DNA of 64,000 bases, taken from NCBI GenBank assembly GCA_013416455.1, contig JACCES010000016.1, forward strand, positions 1 to 64,000, in the 5' to 3' direction. Shown here in pieces: positions 17,307 to 27,132 of the stretch (the stretch's first letter is position 1; the number at the start of each line of letters is the position of its first letter). Made by a program: the position numbers and the translations under genes. The stretch is from Alcaligenaceae bacterium. Lineage in GTDB: Bacteria; Pseudomonadota; Gammaproteobacteria; Burkholderiales; Burkholderiaceae_B. Below the pieces are notes generated by a model. It worked only from the letters and a program-made list of their open reading frames with translations, made no database searches and had not been told where the DNA came from.

Positions 17307-19919
17307 ATGAAGAAGCGTGCCGGATGGAGATTGTTGCTGGATGGGGGGCTGGGCGGCCTGGCGTTGGGGGGGATACTGCATGCGGCGCCGCTGCCCGACC
17401 TTGTGATTGCCACCGCCGACGATGCGCGGGCGTTCGCGGGCGATGCGCCTTTTGTCTTTGCCGGGCAGACGCTGACGGTGATGACGGACCTGGCCACGGA
17501 TCGCGCCTTCGTGCTGGAACGCCTTGCGCCGGTGATCGTGGCGCCGGGTGCGAGCTTCGACCTGAATGGCGTGGTGTCGTCCTCGGGCGCGCCGGCCGCC
17601 GCCCCGCTGGAAAAGCGCGGCGGCGGCATGCTGGCGCTGACGGCGGGGAATGTCCACACCAGCAATACGGTGCTGCGCGAAGGCAGTTTGCGGGTGGGCG
17701 GCGATTCGGCTCTGGGGGCGGCGCTTTATACACTGGAGCAGCATGCGGGCACCGTTCTGCAGCTCGATGCGGGGGCGCGTATTTCCAACATGATCCAGGT
17801 GACGGATGCGCGGCCCGGCGACCAGTCATTGGCGGGTCTGGAAGGGCAGGCAGCGTGGCAGGTGGAATCCGGCACGGCCACTTTGAGCAACAATATCAAT
17901 GCGCTGGTTCCCCTGCGCAAGACGGGCGCGGGCAGCCTGCGGGTGCTGGGTGCCGTGCAGACCGGCTTGCCGTTCTTCATCGATGGCGGCGCGCTGGCCG
18001 TGGACGGCCTGGTGACCGGCCGGGTGGAAGTGGGTTCCGGCGCGCGTCTGGAAGGCGCCGGCGAGCTGGCGGGGGCCCGTATCCATGCGGGCGGCATGGT
18101 GGCGCCCGGTGGCCGCGAAGCGGCGGCCACGCTGGCTTCCTGGGGCGGTTTTGTCTTCGAACCCGGCAGCCTTTACCACGTGAATGCCTATCCCGATGGC
18201 AGCGCCGATCTGCTTGAACTGATCGGCGAGGCGAAGCTGGACGGGGACGTCTGGGCCGAGGCCGGCGCGGGCGACTGGCAGCCCGAGAACCGTTACCGCA
18301 TTCTGACGGCCGGCGGGGGGCTGGACGACACGCGGTTTGCCGGGGTGGGCGGCAATCTGGCCTTTCTGGATCCGGGGCTGGAATATGACGCGCACAACGT
18401 GTATCTGACTCTGACGCGCAACGATCTGGGCCTGGGCGACGTGGGCGAGACGCCCGACGACAAGGAAGTGGGGGACGTCATCGATCCGCCTGCGCCGGCG
18501 GAGCCTGTGAAACCGGTAAAACCGCCCAGGCCGGTGAACCCGCCCAAACCCGGGAAGCCTTCGCCTCCGGAACCGGTTGAGCCCGCGGGGCCGACAGCGC
18601 CCGCTGAACCCGTGGAGCCGCGGCCCGACGCCCCGGAACCCGATGCGCCGGTGCGGCCGCCGGCACCGCCCGAGCTCCGCGAGCCCGAAGAAACCGATCA
18701 GTCACGGGCGCCCTCCGAATCCGAACCTGAACCTGAACCGGCCGCGCTCGACGCGCGGCCGCTGAAGCCATTGCGGCAGGCCATGCTGGGCATGAGCCAT
18801 GATCAGGCGCGTTCCGCTCTGCGGCAGCTCTCCGGCGGCTGGCATGCCTCAGTGCGCAGCTTCCTGCTGGAAGATGGCCGTTATGTGCGGGATGCCGTGC
18901 TGGCCAGCGGGCGGGATGCCTGGGAGCGTGCGGGCGATGGCCGGGAAGGCGGGAGCGGGGCCGGCGGGCACCATGGCGGCGGCGAGGGTCTGCGGACCTG
19001 GGCTCATGCCTACGCGGCCGCCGGCAAGCGTCTGTCGGCGGCGGGCGTACCGGCGGATCGCCATCACAGCCGTGGCGTCGTGTTGGGGCTGGATGCGCCG
19101 GCGGGTGCGCACTGGCGGCTGGGGGGTGTGTTCGCGGCCCAGCACGCGCGGCTGCGGCGCGACGAGGGGCGGGCCTCCGCCGGCCTGGGCAGTGTGCACA
19201 CCGGTATCACCGCGCATGGCAATTGGAGCGGCATGCGGCTGACGGCGGCGCTGTTGCGCACCTGGCATCGGGTCGACAGCCGCCGCCGCGTGTCGGCCGG
19301 ACCGCTGCGCGAGGTGCTGAATTCCACCTACACGGGCCGCAGCTGGCAGGCCGCGCTGGAACTCGCCCCCCATCTGCGCAGCCTGGGGGAATGGAGCGCA
19401 TGGCTGCGCGGCAGCCTGGCCGCGCCGGTGGGCGGGGCGGAAGACGGCGCGGCCATGCAGGCTTCCGGCGGCGCCCGCATGGGGCCGTACCTGCGCTATG
19501 AGTGGGCCCGGCTGCGGCTGCCCGGGCATGAAGAATCGGGCGGTATGTCGGCGCATGCGGTGGAAGCCTCAGCAACCGGCACGCATGCGGCCACCCTGGG
19601 CTGGCGTGTGCGGCATGAGCTCGATTGGGACGGGCGGCCCCTGCGCCTGGACGCCGACGCGGGGTGGCGGCGGGTGCTGGGCGGCCATCAGGTGGCCAGC
19701 ACCCAGCGCTTCCGGACGCCGGGCGGTTCTTCCGGCGATGCCGTGTCCGCCGCCTTCACTTCCGCCGGCCAGCCCCTGGCGCGCAATGCCCTGACACTGG
19801 GCCTGGGCGTGCGGGCGGAGCCATGGCGCAACGTGCAGGTGTCGGCGCGCTATTCGGGCATGTTCGGCGGCGCCCACCGGGACCACGCCGGCTGGCTGGA
19901 CGCGCGCTGGGCGTTCTGA
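17307..19919 (+). CDS. Autotransporter (type Va) with Pro/Glu-rich linker
   Basis: The 870-residue protein carries a signal peptide (MKKRAGWRLLL..., about 1-26) and should place its passenger outside the outer membrane. The passenger (about 27-390) is short and has beta-helix features: LRKTGAGSLRVLG, GGALAVDGLVTGRVEVGSGARLEGAGEL, as in adhesin-type autotransporters. A Pro/Glu/Lys-rich segment (about 400-485) follows, like the proline-rich regions of Bordetella pertactin-type proteins. The C-terminal beta-barrel (about 560-870) begins GLRTWAHAYA and ends in the typical Phe terminus DARWAF. ATG 17307 is preceded by a perfect GGAGG. No protease triad or RGD motif was seen. The function is probably adhesion, unproven. 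Confidence 0.88.
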   Translation: MKKRAGWRLLLDGGLGGLALGGILHAAPLPDLVIATADDARAFAGDAPFVFAGQTLTVMTDLATDRAFVLERLAPVIVAPGASFDLNGVVSSSGAPAAAPLEKRGGGMLALTAGNVHTSNTVLREGSLRVGGDSALGAALYTLEQHAGTVLQLDAGARISNMIQVTDARPGDQSLAGLEGQAAWQVESGTATLSNNINALVPLRKTGAGSLRVLGAVQTGLPFFIDGGALAVDGLVTGRVEVGSGARLEGAGELAGARIHAGGMVAPGGREAAATLASWGGFVFEPGSLYHVNAYPDGSADLLELIGEAKLDGDVWAEAGAGDWQPENRYRILTAGGGLDDTRFAGVGGNLAFLDPGLEYDAHNVYLTLTRNDLGLGDVGETPDDKEVGDVIDPPAPAEPVKPVKPPRPVNPPKPGKPSPPEPVEPAGPTAPAEPVEPRPDAPEPDAPVRPPAPPELREPEETDQSRAPSESEPEPEPAALDARPLKPLRQAMLGMSHDQARSALRQLSGGWHASVRSFLLEDGRYVRDAVLASGRDAWERAGDGREGGSGAGGHHGGGEGLRTWAHAYAAAGKRLSAAGVPADRHHSRGVVLGLDAPAGAHWRLGGVFAAQHARLRRDEGRASAGLGSVHTGITAHGNWSGMRLTAALLRTWHRVDSRRRVSAGPLREVLNSTYTGRSWQAALELAPHLRSLGEWSAWLRGSLAAPVGGAEDGAAMQASGGARMGPYLRYEWARLRLPGHEESGGMSAHAVEASATGTHAATLGWRVRHELDWDGRPLRLDADAGWRRVLGGHQVASTQRFRTPGGSSGDAVSAAFTSAGQPLARNALTLGLGVRAEPWRNVQVSARYSGMFGGAHRDHAGWLDARWAF

Positions 19920-19954
19920 GGCCATGTGCCATTGCCGTTGGGGCAGCGGTGTGG

Positions 19955-21274
19955 TCAGCCGATCTGTTCCGCGTAGAGGTCGTATTCGTCGGAATCCGTG
20001 ACGCGTGCCCGGATCATGTCGCCGGGGCGCAGTTCGCGGTCGGTATTGACGAACACGTTGCCGTCGATTTCCGGGGCGTCCGCGCTGGAGCGGCCGATGG
20101 GGCCGTCTTCGTCGATTTCATCGATGAGGACGTCGATTTCGCGGCCGACTTTCTGTGCCAGGCGGGCGGTGGAAATGGCCTGCTGGTGTTCCATGAAGCG
20201 TTCCCAGCGTTCCTGCTTCACTTCGTCGGGCACCGGGTCGGGCAGTTCGTTGGCGCGGGCGCCTTCCACGGGGGAATACTGGAAACAGCCCACGCGGTCG
20301 AGCTGGGCTTCGGACATCCAGTCGAGCAGGTACTGGAAGTCTTCTTCCGTTTCACCGGGGAAGCCGACGATGAAGGTGGAGCGCAGGGTGAGGTCTGGAC
20401 AGGCCTCGCGCCACTTGTGGATGCGCGCCAGGGTGCGGTCTTCGAAGGCCGGCCGCTTCATGGCGCGCAGTATGCGCGGGCTGGCGTGCTGGAAGGGGAT
20501 GTCGAGATAGGGCAGGACCTTGCCTTCCGCCATGAGGGGGATGACTTCGTCCACATGCGGGTAGGGATAGACATAGTGCAGGCGGACCCAGACGCCGAAG
20601 CGCGCCAGGGCCTCGGATAATTGCGTGAAGTGGGTCTTGATCGGGCGGCCGTTCCAGAAGCCGCTGCGGAACTTGACGTCGACACCGTAGGCGCTGGTGT
20701 CCTGCGAGATGACCAGCAATTCCTTGACGCCGGCCCGCACCAGGCGCTCGGCTTCGCCCATGACGTCGCCGATGGGGCGGCTGACCAGATCGCCGCGCAT
20801 GGACGGGATGATGCAGAAACTGCAGCGGTGGTTGCAGCCTTCGGATATCTTCAGATAGGCGTAGTGGCGCGGCGTGAGCTTGATGCCTTGCGGCGGCACC
20901 AGATCGACATAGGGGTCGTGCCCGCGGTTGGGTGGGGCGGCCTGGTGCACGGCGCGCACCACCTGTTCGTACTGCTGCGGGCCGGTGACGGCGAGCACGG
21001 CGGGGTGGACTTCACGGATGAGGTTTTCTTCCACGCCCATGCAGCCGGTGACGATGACCTTGCCGTTCTCGGCGATGGCCTCGCCGATCGCTTCCAGCGA
21101 TTCGGCCTTGGCGCTGTCGATGAAGCCACAGGTATTGACGACCACGACATCGGCGTTGTCGTATTCGGGCGTGATGGCATAGCCTTCGGTACGCAGCTGG
21201 GTAAGGATGCGTTCGGAATCGACCAGCGCTTTCGGACAGCCCAGGCTGACGAAGCCGACTTTGGGGGAACTCAT
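19955..21274 (-). CDS. rimO: Ribosomal protein S12 methylthiotransferase RimO
   Basis: This radical-SAM enzyme attaches a methylthio group to Asp88 (E. coli numbering) of ribosomal protein S12. The 439-residue product begins [20 protein letters not shown] with the UPF0004 domain Cys, contains the radical-SAM cluster motif [10 protein letters not shown] and the [13 protein letters not shown] segment, and ends in a TRAM domain. A much longer open frame continues upstream over rsmB, but the start at 21274 matches the family and lies just upstream of nothing else. It is divergent from rsmB with 55 bases between them and convergent with the autotransporter. Confidence 0.95.
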   Translation of the reverse strand: MSSPKVGFVSLGCPKALVDSERILTQLRTEGYAITPEYDNADVVVVNTCGFIDSAKAESLEAIGEAIAENGKVIVTGCMGVEENLIREVHPAVLAVTGPQQYEQVVRAVHQAAPPNRGHDPYVDLVPPQGIKLTPRHYAYLKISEGCNHRCSFCIIPSMRGDLVSRPIGDVMGEAERLVRAGVKELLVISQDTSAYGVDVKFRSGFWNGRPIKTHFTQLSEALARFGVWVRLHYVYPYPHVDEVIPLMAEGKVLPYLDIPFQHASPRILRAMKRPAFEDRTLARIHKWREACPDLTLRSTFIVGFPGETEEDFQYLLDWMSEAQLDRVGCFQYSPVEGARANELPDPVPDEVKQERWERFMEHQQAISTARLAQKVGREIDVLIDEIDEDGPIGRSSADAPEIDGNVFVNTDRELRPGDMIRARVTDSDEYDLYAEQIG

Positions 21275-21329
21275 GAATGACCTCGTTGAGCGGTGCGCTC
21301 TTTGTGAAAGATGATACGATTTTCCCTTT

Positions 21330-22685
21330 GTGGGTTTTGCGCTCGTGCAGGATACGCCTTCCCGGTCGGACCGGATTTCGCTTTCGGACACCTTGCTTGC
21401 CGCCGCGCAGAACGTGCAGGCCGTGCTGGCGGGCCGTTCGCTTTCCGACAGCCTGGCCGCCACGGCCGCGCCGCTGCGGGCCTCTGCCCAGGCGGTGTCG
21501 TTCCATGCCATGCGGCGCCTGGGAACCGCCACCGCGCTGCGTGAAATACTGGTGCCCCGCAAGCCGGCCAGCGCCTTGCTGGACGCCCTGCTGAAGGTTG
21601 CGCTGGCGCTGCTGGATACCGCCGTTGCCGCCGCGGGCCCTGACACCGTGGGAACGCCGGGCCGCGAAGTGCCGGTGTATGCGCCCCATACGGTGGTGGA
21701 CCAGGCCGTGCGCGCGGCCAATGGCCAAAAAAAGCTGCGCCCCTTCAAGGGGCTGGTCAATGGCGTGCTGCGCCGCTACCTGCGCGAAAGACCGGTTATT
21801 TTAGCGCAGGCCATGCGCGATCCGGTAGCACAATACAATCATCCGGGCTGGTGGGTGGAACACCTGCAACAGGCTTATCCGTCGCAGTGGCGCGAACTGC
21901 TGGCGGCGGCCGACCGGCCCGGACCCATGGCGCTGCGCGTGAATACAAGGCGGGCCAGGGCCGACCAGGTGCTGGACGCCTTCCGCGCGGCCGGCATCCA
22001 GGCGGATTCTCCCATGCCAGACGCCATCGTGCTGGCCGAGCCCAGGCCGGTGCGGGCGTTGCCCGGCTTCGAGCAGGGCTGGTGGTCGGTGCAGGATCTT
22101 TCCGCCCAGTTGGCGGGGCGCTTGCTGCCGGTTGCCGACGGCATGCGCGTGCTGGACGCCTGCGCCGCGCCCGGCGGCAAGACGGCGCATCTGCTGGAAA
22201 GGGCGGATATCCGGCTCACCGCGCTGGATGCCGATGCCGAGCGCCTGGCCCGGGTAGGCGAAAACCTCGATCGCCTGGGGCTCAGGCATGCCGGCGTGGA
22301 ACTGGTCCGCGCCGATGCGGCCGACCCAGGTTCCTGGTGGGACGGCGAGCCCTTCGATGCGATTCTGGCCGATGTGCCCTGCACGGCTTCCGGCGTGGTC
22401 AGGCGCCATCCGGACATCCGCTGGCTGCGGCGCGAAACCGACGTGGCGCACACAGCGGCCCTGCAGCGGCGCATCGTGGATGCGCTCTGGAAAACGCTGA
22501 AACCCGGCGGGCATCTGCTGTATGCCACCTGCTCCATCTTTCCGGAAGAGGGCGAGCGGCAGGCACAGGTTTTTGTGGGGCGCCATGCCGATGCGGTCAG
22601 GTTGAAGGCGCCGGGCCAGATTCTGCCTCTGCCCGGCAGGGGCGGCGACGGTTTCTTCTATGCTTTGTTTGCCAAGAAGGGATGA
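21330..22685 (+). CDS. rsmB: 16S rRNA m5C967 methyltransferase RsmB
   Basis: This SAM-dependent enzyme methylates C967 of 16S rRNA. It has an N-terminal NusB-like RNA-binding domain and a C-terminal Rossmann domain with the SAM motif [17 protein letters not shown] and the two catalytic Cys segments [19 protein letters not shown] and [10 protein letters not shown]. The start is a GTG (21330, with a second in-frame GTG at 21345), so the N-terminus is uncertain by a few residues. A DUF4390 gene, then ntrY and ntrX, follow in the same direction and probably form an operon with it. Confidence 0.93.
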   Translation: MGFALVQDTPSRSDRISLSDTLLAAAQNVQAVLAGRSLSDSLAATAAPLRASAQAVSFHAMRRLGTATALREILVPRKPASALLDALLKVALALLDTAVAAAGPDTVGTPGREVPVYAPHTVVDQAVRAANGQKKLRPFKGLVNGVLRRYLRERPVILAQAMRDPVAQYNHPGWWVEHLQQAYPSQWRELLAAADRPGPMALRVNTRRARADQVLDAFRAAGIQADSPMPDAIVLAEPRPVRALPGFEQGWWSVQDLSAQLAGRLLPVADGMRVLDACAAPGGKTAHLLERADIRLTALDADAERLARVGENLDRLGLRHAGVELVRADAADPGSWWDGEPFDAILADVPCTASGVVRRHPDIRWLRRETDVAHTAALQRRIVDALWKTLKPGGHLLYATCSIFPEEGERQAQVFVGRHADAVRLKAPGQILPLPGRGGDGFFYALFAKKG

Positions 22686-22734
22686 CTCGTCAACAATGGC
22701 GTTTGTCTCCAATTTCTGCACGTATCGGTTCGTC

Positions 22735-23529
22735 ATGTGGTTGCGGCGAGTGCTCCTTCCCGTCTTTCTGCTTTTTCTGGGCGCCGCGCAAGCGCAGGCT
22801 CTTGCGCCCGGAGCCTCTTTGCGCATCCAGCCGGAGCCGGTTCCCTGGCGGCTGTCCGGCGTGTCCGGCGTGTCCGGCACGGAAGGCTTCCGTTTCATAG
22901 GGGCGGTGGATGCCATTGGCGATGATCCCGCCAACCTGCCCTTCGGGCAGTTGCCCGGCCCTCCCCCGGCCGAGGCCGACGATGCTGCGGCCCCGGGCGC
23001 GGCGGATGCGCAGGCCGGCATTCATGGCGGCCCGCAGGTGCTGCGCATCGACCCGGTGCTGCGCGACGGGTGGCTGAACATCGATGCCGATGTGCATCTG
23101 CCCATATCGGGCGATCTGCGCCATTTCGCCGAGCGCGGGGTCACGCTGTACTTCACGGCCGATCTCGAAATCGTCAAGCCGAGGCGCTGGTGGTTCAACA
23201 GCGACGTGGTGAAGGAAAGGCTGACCTGGCGGGTGGTCTACAACGCCCTCACACGCCAGTGGCGCATCGGCACCGGCGATCTCACGCTGCCCGAGCCGTC
23301 GCTCGACGACGCCCTGTCACTGGTGCGCAATATCCGGGGCTGGGCGGTGGTGCCGGCTTCTGAACTCGATGTGGGTGAACACTATGTGGGCCGGCTTCGC
23401 GTGCGGCTCGATACTTCGCTGCTGGCGCGGCCGTTCCAGGTGGACGCCTTGAACAGCAGCGCCTGGGCGCTTTCGACTCCATGGAAAGACTTCAGCTTTT
23501 CGATCTCAGGCGACGCGCCCCCGCGCTAG
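22735..23529 (+). CDS. DUF4390 domain protein, exported
   Basis: The product (264 residues from ATG 22735) begins with a signal peptide MWLRRVLLPVFLLFLGAAQAQA; an upstream ATG at 22696 would add 13 residues. The second half matches the DUF4390 pattern: GWLNIDADVHLPISGDL, ALERGVTLYFTADLEI-type segment, RRWWFNSDVV and DFSFSISGDA at the end. The function of the family is unknown, but in betaproteobacteria it is usually found between rsmB and ntrY as here. It contains an unusual triple VSG run near the N-terminus (GVSGVSG). Confidence 0.85.
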   Translation: MWLRRVLLPVFLLFLGAAQAQALAPGASLRIQPEPVPWRLSGVSGVSGTEGFRFIGAVDAIGDDPANLPFGQLPGPPPAEADDAAAPGAADAQAGIHGGPQVLRIDPVLRDGWLNIDADVHLPISGDLRHFAERGVTLYFTADLEIVKPRRWWFNSDVVKERLTWRVVYNALTRQWRIGTGDLTLPEPSLDDALSLVRNIRGWAVVPASELDVGEHYVGRLRVRLDTSLLARPFQVDALNSSAWALSTPWKDFSFSISGDAPPR

Positions 23530-25871
23530 TGCGCTGGACGTCGCGCATTGCGCTGATCGTCGCGGCGGTCAGCGCGCTGGCGCTGCTCGCTCTGCTGGTG
23601 TGGTCCACCGGCAGCGCTTCGCGGTTCGCGCAGCAGTACGATGTGCTGCTGCTGCTGAATGCGATTCTGGCCGTGGCCATGCTGTCGTGGGTGGTGGTGC
23701 TGGGCGCGCGCCTGCTGCGGCAGCTCAAGCGGCGCCAGTTCGGCGCGCGCCTGACATCGCGCTTCGCCCTTTATTTCACCCTGATCGGCATTCTGCCCGG
23801 TGCGCTCATCTATGTGCTGTCGGTGCAGTTCATGTCGCGGTCCATCGAATCGTGGTTCAACGTGCGGGTGGACACGGCGCTGGAAGCGGGGCTGAATCTG
23901 GGCCGGGCGGCCCTGGATACGCAGCTGAACGACCTGAATGCCCGGGCGCGCGGCATGGCGGCGCGCCTGGCCAATGGCAACGACACGGACATGACGCTGG
24001 TGATAGGCAGCCTGCGCGAAAGCAGCGGCGTGTCGGAAATCATGGTCTTCACCGGCAACGGCCGGCTCGTGGCGTTTTCATCCACCGATTTCGGGCAGTT
24101 GCTGCCCGATCTGCCGCCGGCCAACGTCATGAATCAGCTGCGGGTGTCGCGCGCCTACTCGGCGGCCGAGGCGCTCGACCCGTTGTACACCCCCGTGGCG
24201 GAGGACGACGGCGCCGCGCCGCCGGGCGGCCTGCAACTGCGGGTCGTGGTGCCCATCGACGGCATGAACCGCTATGCGCAGGTGCTGGGCGTGGCGCCCG
24301 ACACCCGCTGGCTGCAGGTGATCGAGCCGGTTCCCGAACTCATCGCGCGCAATGCCAACCAGGTACAGGAAGGTTTCCGCGACTATCAGGAACTGGCGCT
24401 GTCGCGCCTGGGCCTGCGCAAGCTCTACGGGATTACGCTGACCATGGCCCTGCTGCTGGCGGTGTTCGCCGCCGTGGTGGCGGCTCTGGCGATTTCGCGG
24501 CGGCTGGTGCGGCCGCTGCTGGCGCTGGCCGGCGGCACCCAGGCGGTGGGCGTGGGCGACTACCGGCCGTTGCCCGAGCCGCCCCGCAAGGACGAAGTCG
24601 GCCAGCTCACCCGTTCCTTCAATGCCATGACCCGCCAGCTCGACGAGGCCCGCAAGCAGGTGGAAAGAAACCGCCAGCAGCTGGAGCGCAGCAATGTCTA
24701 TCTGGAATCGATCCTGGGCAATCTGTCGTCCGGCGTGCTGGTGTTCGACGAGAACTTCCGGGTCGCCATGTTCAACCAGGGCGCCCAGTCTATTCTGCGC
24801 GCCGATCTGCGCTCGGTGAAGGGCCGCCCCCTGGAAACGGTCGAGGCGGCCTTCGCCCTGTCGCAGTTGATCCGCCAGGCGTTCACGGCGCATGCGGCGG
24901 TGGAATCGGAACGGCCCTATTGGCAGCAGCAGTTCGAGCTGGAAGTGTCCGGGCACGATGAAATGGCGCGCCAGCATATGGTGACCATCCTGGCGCGTGG
25001 CACCGAACTGAAGGTCGCCGGGCGGGGTAACGGCTATCTGGTGGTCTTCGACGACATCAGCGAGGTCATTTCAGCCAACCGGACGGTGGCCTGGGGCGAG
25101 GTCGCGCGCCGCCTGGCGCACGAGATCAAGAATCCCCTGACACCGATCCAGCTGTCGGCCGAAAGGCTGGCCATGAAGCTCGCCGACCGCCTGAATGAAG
25201 ACGATGCGGCCATGCTGCAGCGGTCCACCAATACCATCGTGAACCAGGTCGCGTCGCTGAAGAAGATGGTGGATGATTTCCGCGAGTACGCGCGCACCCC
25301 GCCGGCCCAGATGCAGCCGGTCGACATGAACGAGCTGATCGGCGAGGTGCTGACCCTTTACGGCTGGGACCCGGTCGAAGGCATGGTGCGCGGGCACGGC
25401 CAGAAGGTGTCCCTGCTGGTGGACTTCGACCCGGGGCTGCCCCTGGTCGAGGGCGACGTGACGCAGCTGCGCCAGGTGATCCACAATCTGCTCGCCAATG
25501 CGCATGACGCCGCCGTACAGGAACACACGCCCGCCGAGGCCGCCATCCAGGTGCGGACCAAGCTGGTGCAGGCACGGCCGGCCGATGGGCAGGAGCATCT
25601 GGCGGTGCGGATCACAGTGGCCGATAATGGACCCGGCTTTGCGCCGCAGGTGGTCGACCGGGTTTTTGAACCCTATGTCACCACCAAAGTGACCGGAACG
25701 GGGTTGGGGCTTGCTATAGTGAAGAAGATCGTGGAGGAGCACGGCGGCAGCATCGACCTTGCCAACCGCCGCGAAGGAGGGGCGCGCGTCTCGCTGCTGC
25801 TGACGCGTCTTGCCAGGCCTGTGCCGTCTATGGACGTAGCCGTTCAGGCAAACGATAATGCGGAAAAATAG
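23481..25871 (+). CDS. ntrY: Nitrogen-regulation-type sensor histidine kinase NtrY
   Basis: This membrane sensor kinase has two N-terminal membrane helices (about 22-42, 54-74), a third at about 97-116, a periplasmic domain, and a fourth helix at about 315-338. A HAMP domain, a PAS domain (about 405-530), HisKA with RRLAHEIKNPLTP (His547) and a HATPase with NLLANAHDA, ADNGPGF and GTGLGLAIVKK follow. ATG 23481 overlaps the DUF4390 gene by 49 bases; an alternative in-frame GTG at 23529 overlaps its stop codon and would remove 16 residues. NtrX starts 14 bases after the stop, so the pair is co-translated. The signal sensed is not known; nitrogen or redox state is usual for the family. Confidence 0.92.
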   Translation: MERLQLFDLRRRAPALVRWTSRIALIVAAVSALALLALLVWSTGSASRFAQQYDVLLLLNAILAVAMLSWVVVLGARLLRQLKRRQFGARLTSRFALYFTLIGILPGALIYVLSVQFMSRSIESWFNVRVDTALEAGLNLGRAALDTQLNDLNARARGMAARLANGNDTDMTLVIGSLRESSGVSEIMVFTGNGRLVAFSSTDFGQLLPDLPPANVMNQLRVSRAYSAAEALDPLYTPVAEDDGAAPPGGLQLRVVVPIDGMNRYAQVLGVAPDTRWLQVIEPVPELIARNANQVQEGFRDYQELALSRLGLRKLYGITLTMALLLAVFAAVVAALAISRRLVRPLLALAGGTQAVGVGDYRPLPEPPRKDEVGQLTRSFNAMTRQLDEARKQVERNRQQLERSNVYLESILGNLSSGVLVFDENFRVAMFNQGAQSILRADLRSVKGRPLETVEAAFALSQLIRQAFTAHAAVESERPYWQQQFELEVSGHDEMARQHMVTILARGTELKVAGRGNGYLVVFDDISEVISANRTVAWGEVARRLAHEIKNPLTPIQLSAERLAMKLADRLNEDDAAMLQRSTNTIVNQVASLKKMVDDFREYARTPPAQMQPVDMNELIGEVLTLYGWDPVEGMVRGHGQKVSLLVDFDPGLPLVEGDVTQLRQVIHNLLANAHDAAVQEHTPAEAAIQVRTKLVQARPADGQEHLAVRITVADNGPGFAPQVVDRVFEPYVTTKVTGTGLGLAIVKKIVEEHGGSIDLANRREGGARVSLLLTRLARPVPSMDVAVQANDNAEK

Positions 25872-25885
25872 TTAGGTGACGCTTT

Positions 25886-26593
25886 ATGGCCAGAATTCTG
25901 GTTGTTGATGACGAAATTGGGATTCGCGAGCTCTTGTCCGAAATTCTGTATGACGAGGGCCATTCGGTCGAACTCGCGGAAAACGCCGCGGAAGCCCGGG
26001 CCGCCCGATTGCGCTACCGGCCCGATCTCGTCCTGCTGGACATCTGGATGCCCGACACCGACGGCGTCAGTCTGCTGAAGGAATGGGCCGCGCAGGGCCT
26101 GCTCGACATGCCGGTCATCATGATGAGCGGGCACGCCACGGTCGATACCGCCGTCGAAGCCACCCGCATTGGCGCCGTCGACTTCCTTGAAAAACCCATC
26201 ACGCTGCAGAAGCTCCTGAAGACGATCACTACGGCGCTGGTTCGCCCGTCGAACGCTTCATCGCCGCCGGCGGGCGAACCGCAGCGCGGCACCCTGGCCG
26301 GCGCCGCGGGCGCCGCGCCGGCCGCGCAGCACAGCACGGCCATCGAACCGCCGGAAGCCTCGTCCGATCACAGCAGCTCGCCGCTGAACGCCATCTCGCT
26401 GGACCAGCCCCTGCGCGACGCGCGCGATGAATTCGAGCGCATCTATTTCGAATACCATCTTGGCCGCGAGAACCACAGCATGACGCGGGTGTCGGAACGC
26501 ACCGGCCTGGAACGCACCCACCTGTACCGCAAGCTCAAGCAGCTGGGCATCGACGCATCGCGCCGCCGGAATCTGGCGTCTTCGTCTTCCTGA
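25886..26593 (+). CDS. NtrX-like response regulator without AAA+ domain
   Basis: The 235-residue regulator has an N-terminal receiver domain (phospho-acceptor Asp52 in LLDIWMPDTDG, conserved Lys in FLEKP), a variable Ala/Pro linker (about 125-175), and a C-terminal Fis-type helix-turn-helix (about 195-230, MTRVSERTGLERTHLYRKLKQLGI). Classical NtrX is about 450 residues and carries a sigma-54-activating AAA+ domain between these parts; here it is entirely absent with no frameshift visible. The protein is therefore expected to bind DNA under phosphorylation by the neighbouring NtrY but not to activate sigma-54 promoters. Confidence 0.9.
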   Translation: MARILVVDDEIGIRELLSEILYDEGHSVELAENAAEARAARLRYRPDLVLLDIWMPDTDGVSLLKEWAAQGLLDMPVIMMSGHATVDTAVEATRIGAVDFLEKPITLQKLLKTITTALVRPSNASSPPAGEPQRGTLAGAAGAAPAAQHSTAIEPPEASSDHSSSPLNAISLDQPLRDARDEFERIYFEYHLGRENHSMTRVSERTGLERTHLYRKLKQLGIDASRRRNLASSSS

Positions 26594-26723
26594 ACGCCAC
26601 GGCAGCCAGCCCGGCCATCAGGCTTGCATGGCGGCGCCCTGGCGGGGCCGGATATGGTTGGGGTTTTACCGAAACAGGCAGGTGGCTTGGGGCATCATGG
26701 AAATGATGCTCCCATGTACCAGA

Positions 26724-27128
26724 TCACCGTGAATTCAATCCAAACACGGGAACTTTCCTGCCTCTGCCGATGCGTACGAACTGAACGGCAACGGGTTCGC
26801 CAATAGCAGCCTGCTCAATGGAGCATTCCACGATATTGGTCAGCATAACAGGGCCTTCTTCGAGGGTTATGTAAGCAACGATGTACTGCTCGCCGCGCCA
26901 TCTGAGAGCGCTGGAAGCGTAAATGTGTCCTTGGCCCGATGCTTTCCGCCAGACGATGTTTTCAGCGTGGCAATGGGGGCAGAAGCTTCGTGGATACCAA
27001 TGTGCGTTGCCGCAGCTCGTACATCGGGGAAGCAGCAGACAATCACGTTCCGAAGCCTCCCAGAAAGGTAAGGCCCTCGGATGAGCAACCACATACGGAT
27101 CACTTTGAAACAGATCGTTTTCAGGCAT
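26724..27128 (-). CDS. DUF35 OB-fold zinc-ribbon protein
   Basis: The 134-residue protein has a rubredoxin-like zinc ribbon (Cys36, Cys39, Cys50, Cys53) and an OB-fold (GHIYASSALRW ... VQFVRIG). Such proteins pair with thiolase-fold enzymes and help acyl-CoA binding; in steroid side-chain breakdown the thiolase-fold/DUF35 pair acts as an aldolase. The partner thiolase gene lies four bases upstream in the same operon. The DNA is of lower GC than the flanking genes. It is the last gene of the transferred-looking block. Confidence 0.85.
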   Translation of the reverse strand: MPENDLFQSDPYVVAHPRALPFWEASERDCLLLPRCTSCGNAHWYPRSFCPHCHAENIVWRKASGQGHIYASSALRWRGEQYIVAYITLEEGPVMLTNIVECSIEQAAIGEPVAVQFVRIGRGRKVPVFGLNSR

Positions 27129-27132
27129 GATC

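Noticed and set aside
21275-21760. Longer N-terminus for RimO
   Set aside because: The upstream part overlaps rsmB on the other strand and is not RimO-like; the family start is the ATG at 21274.
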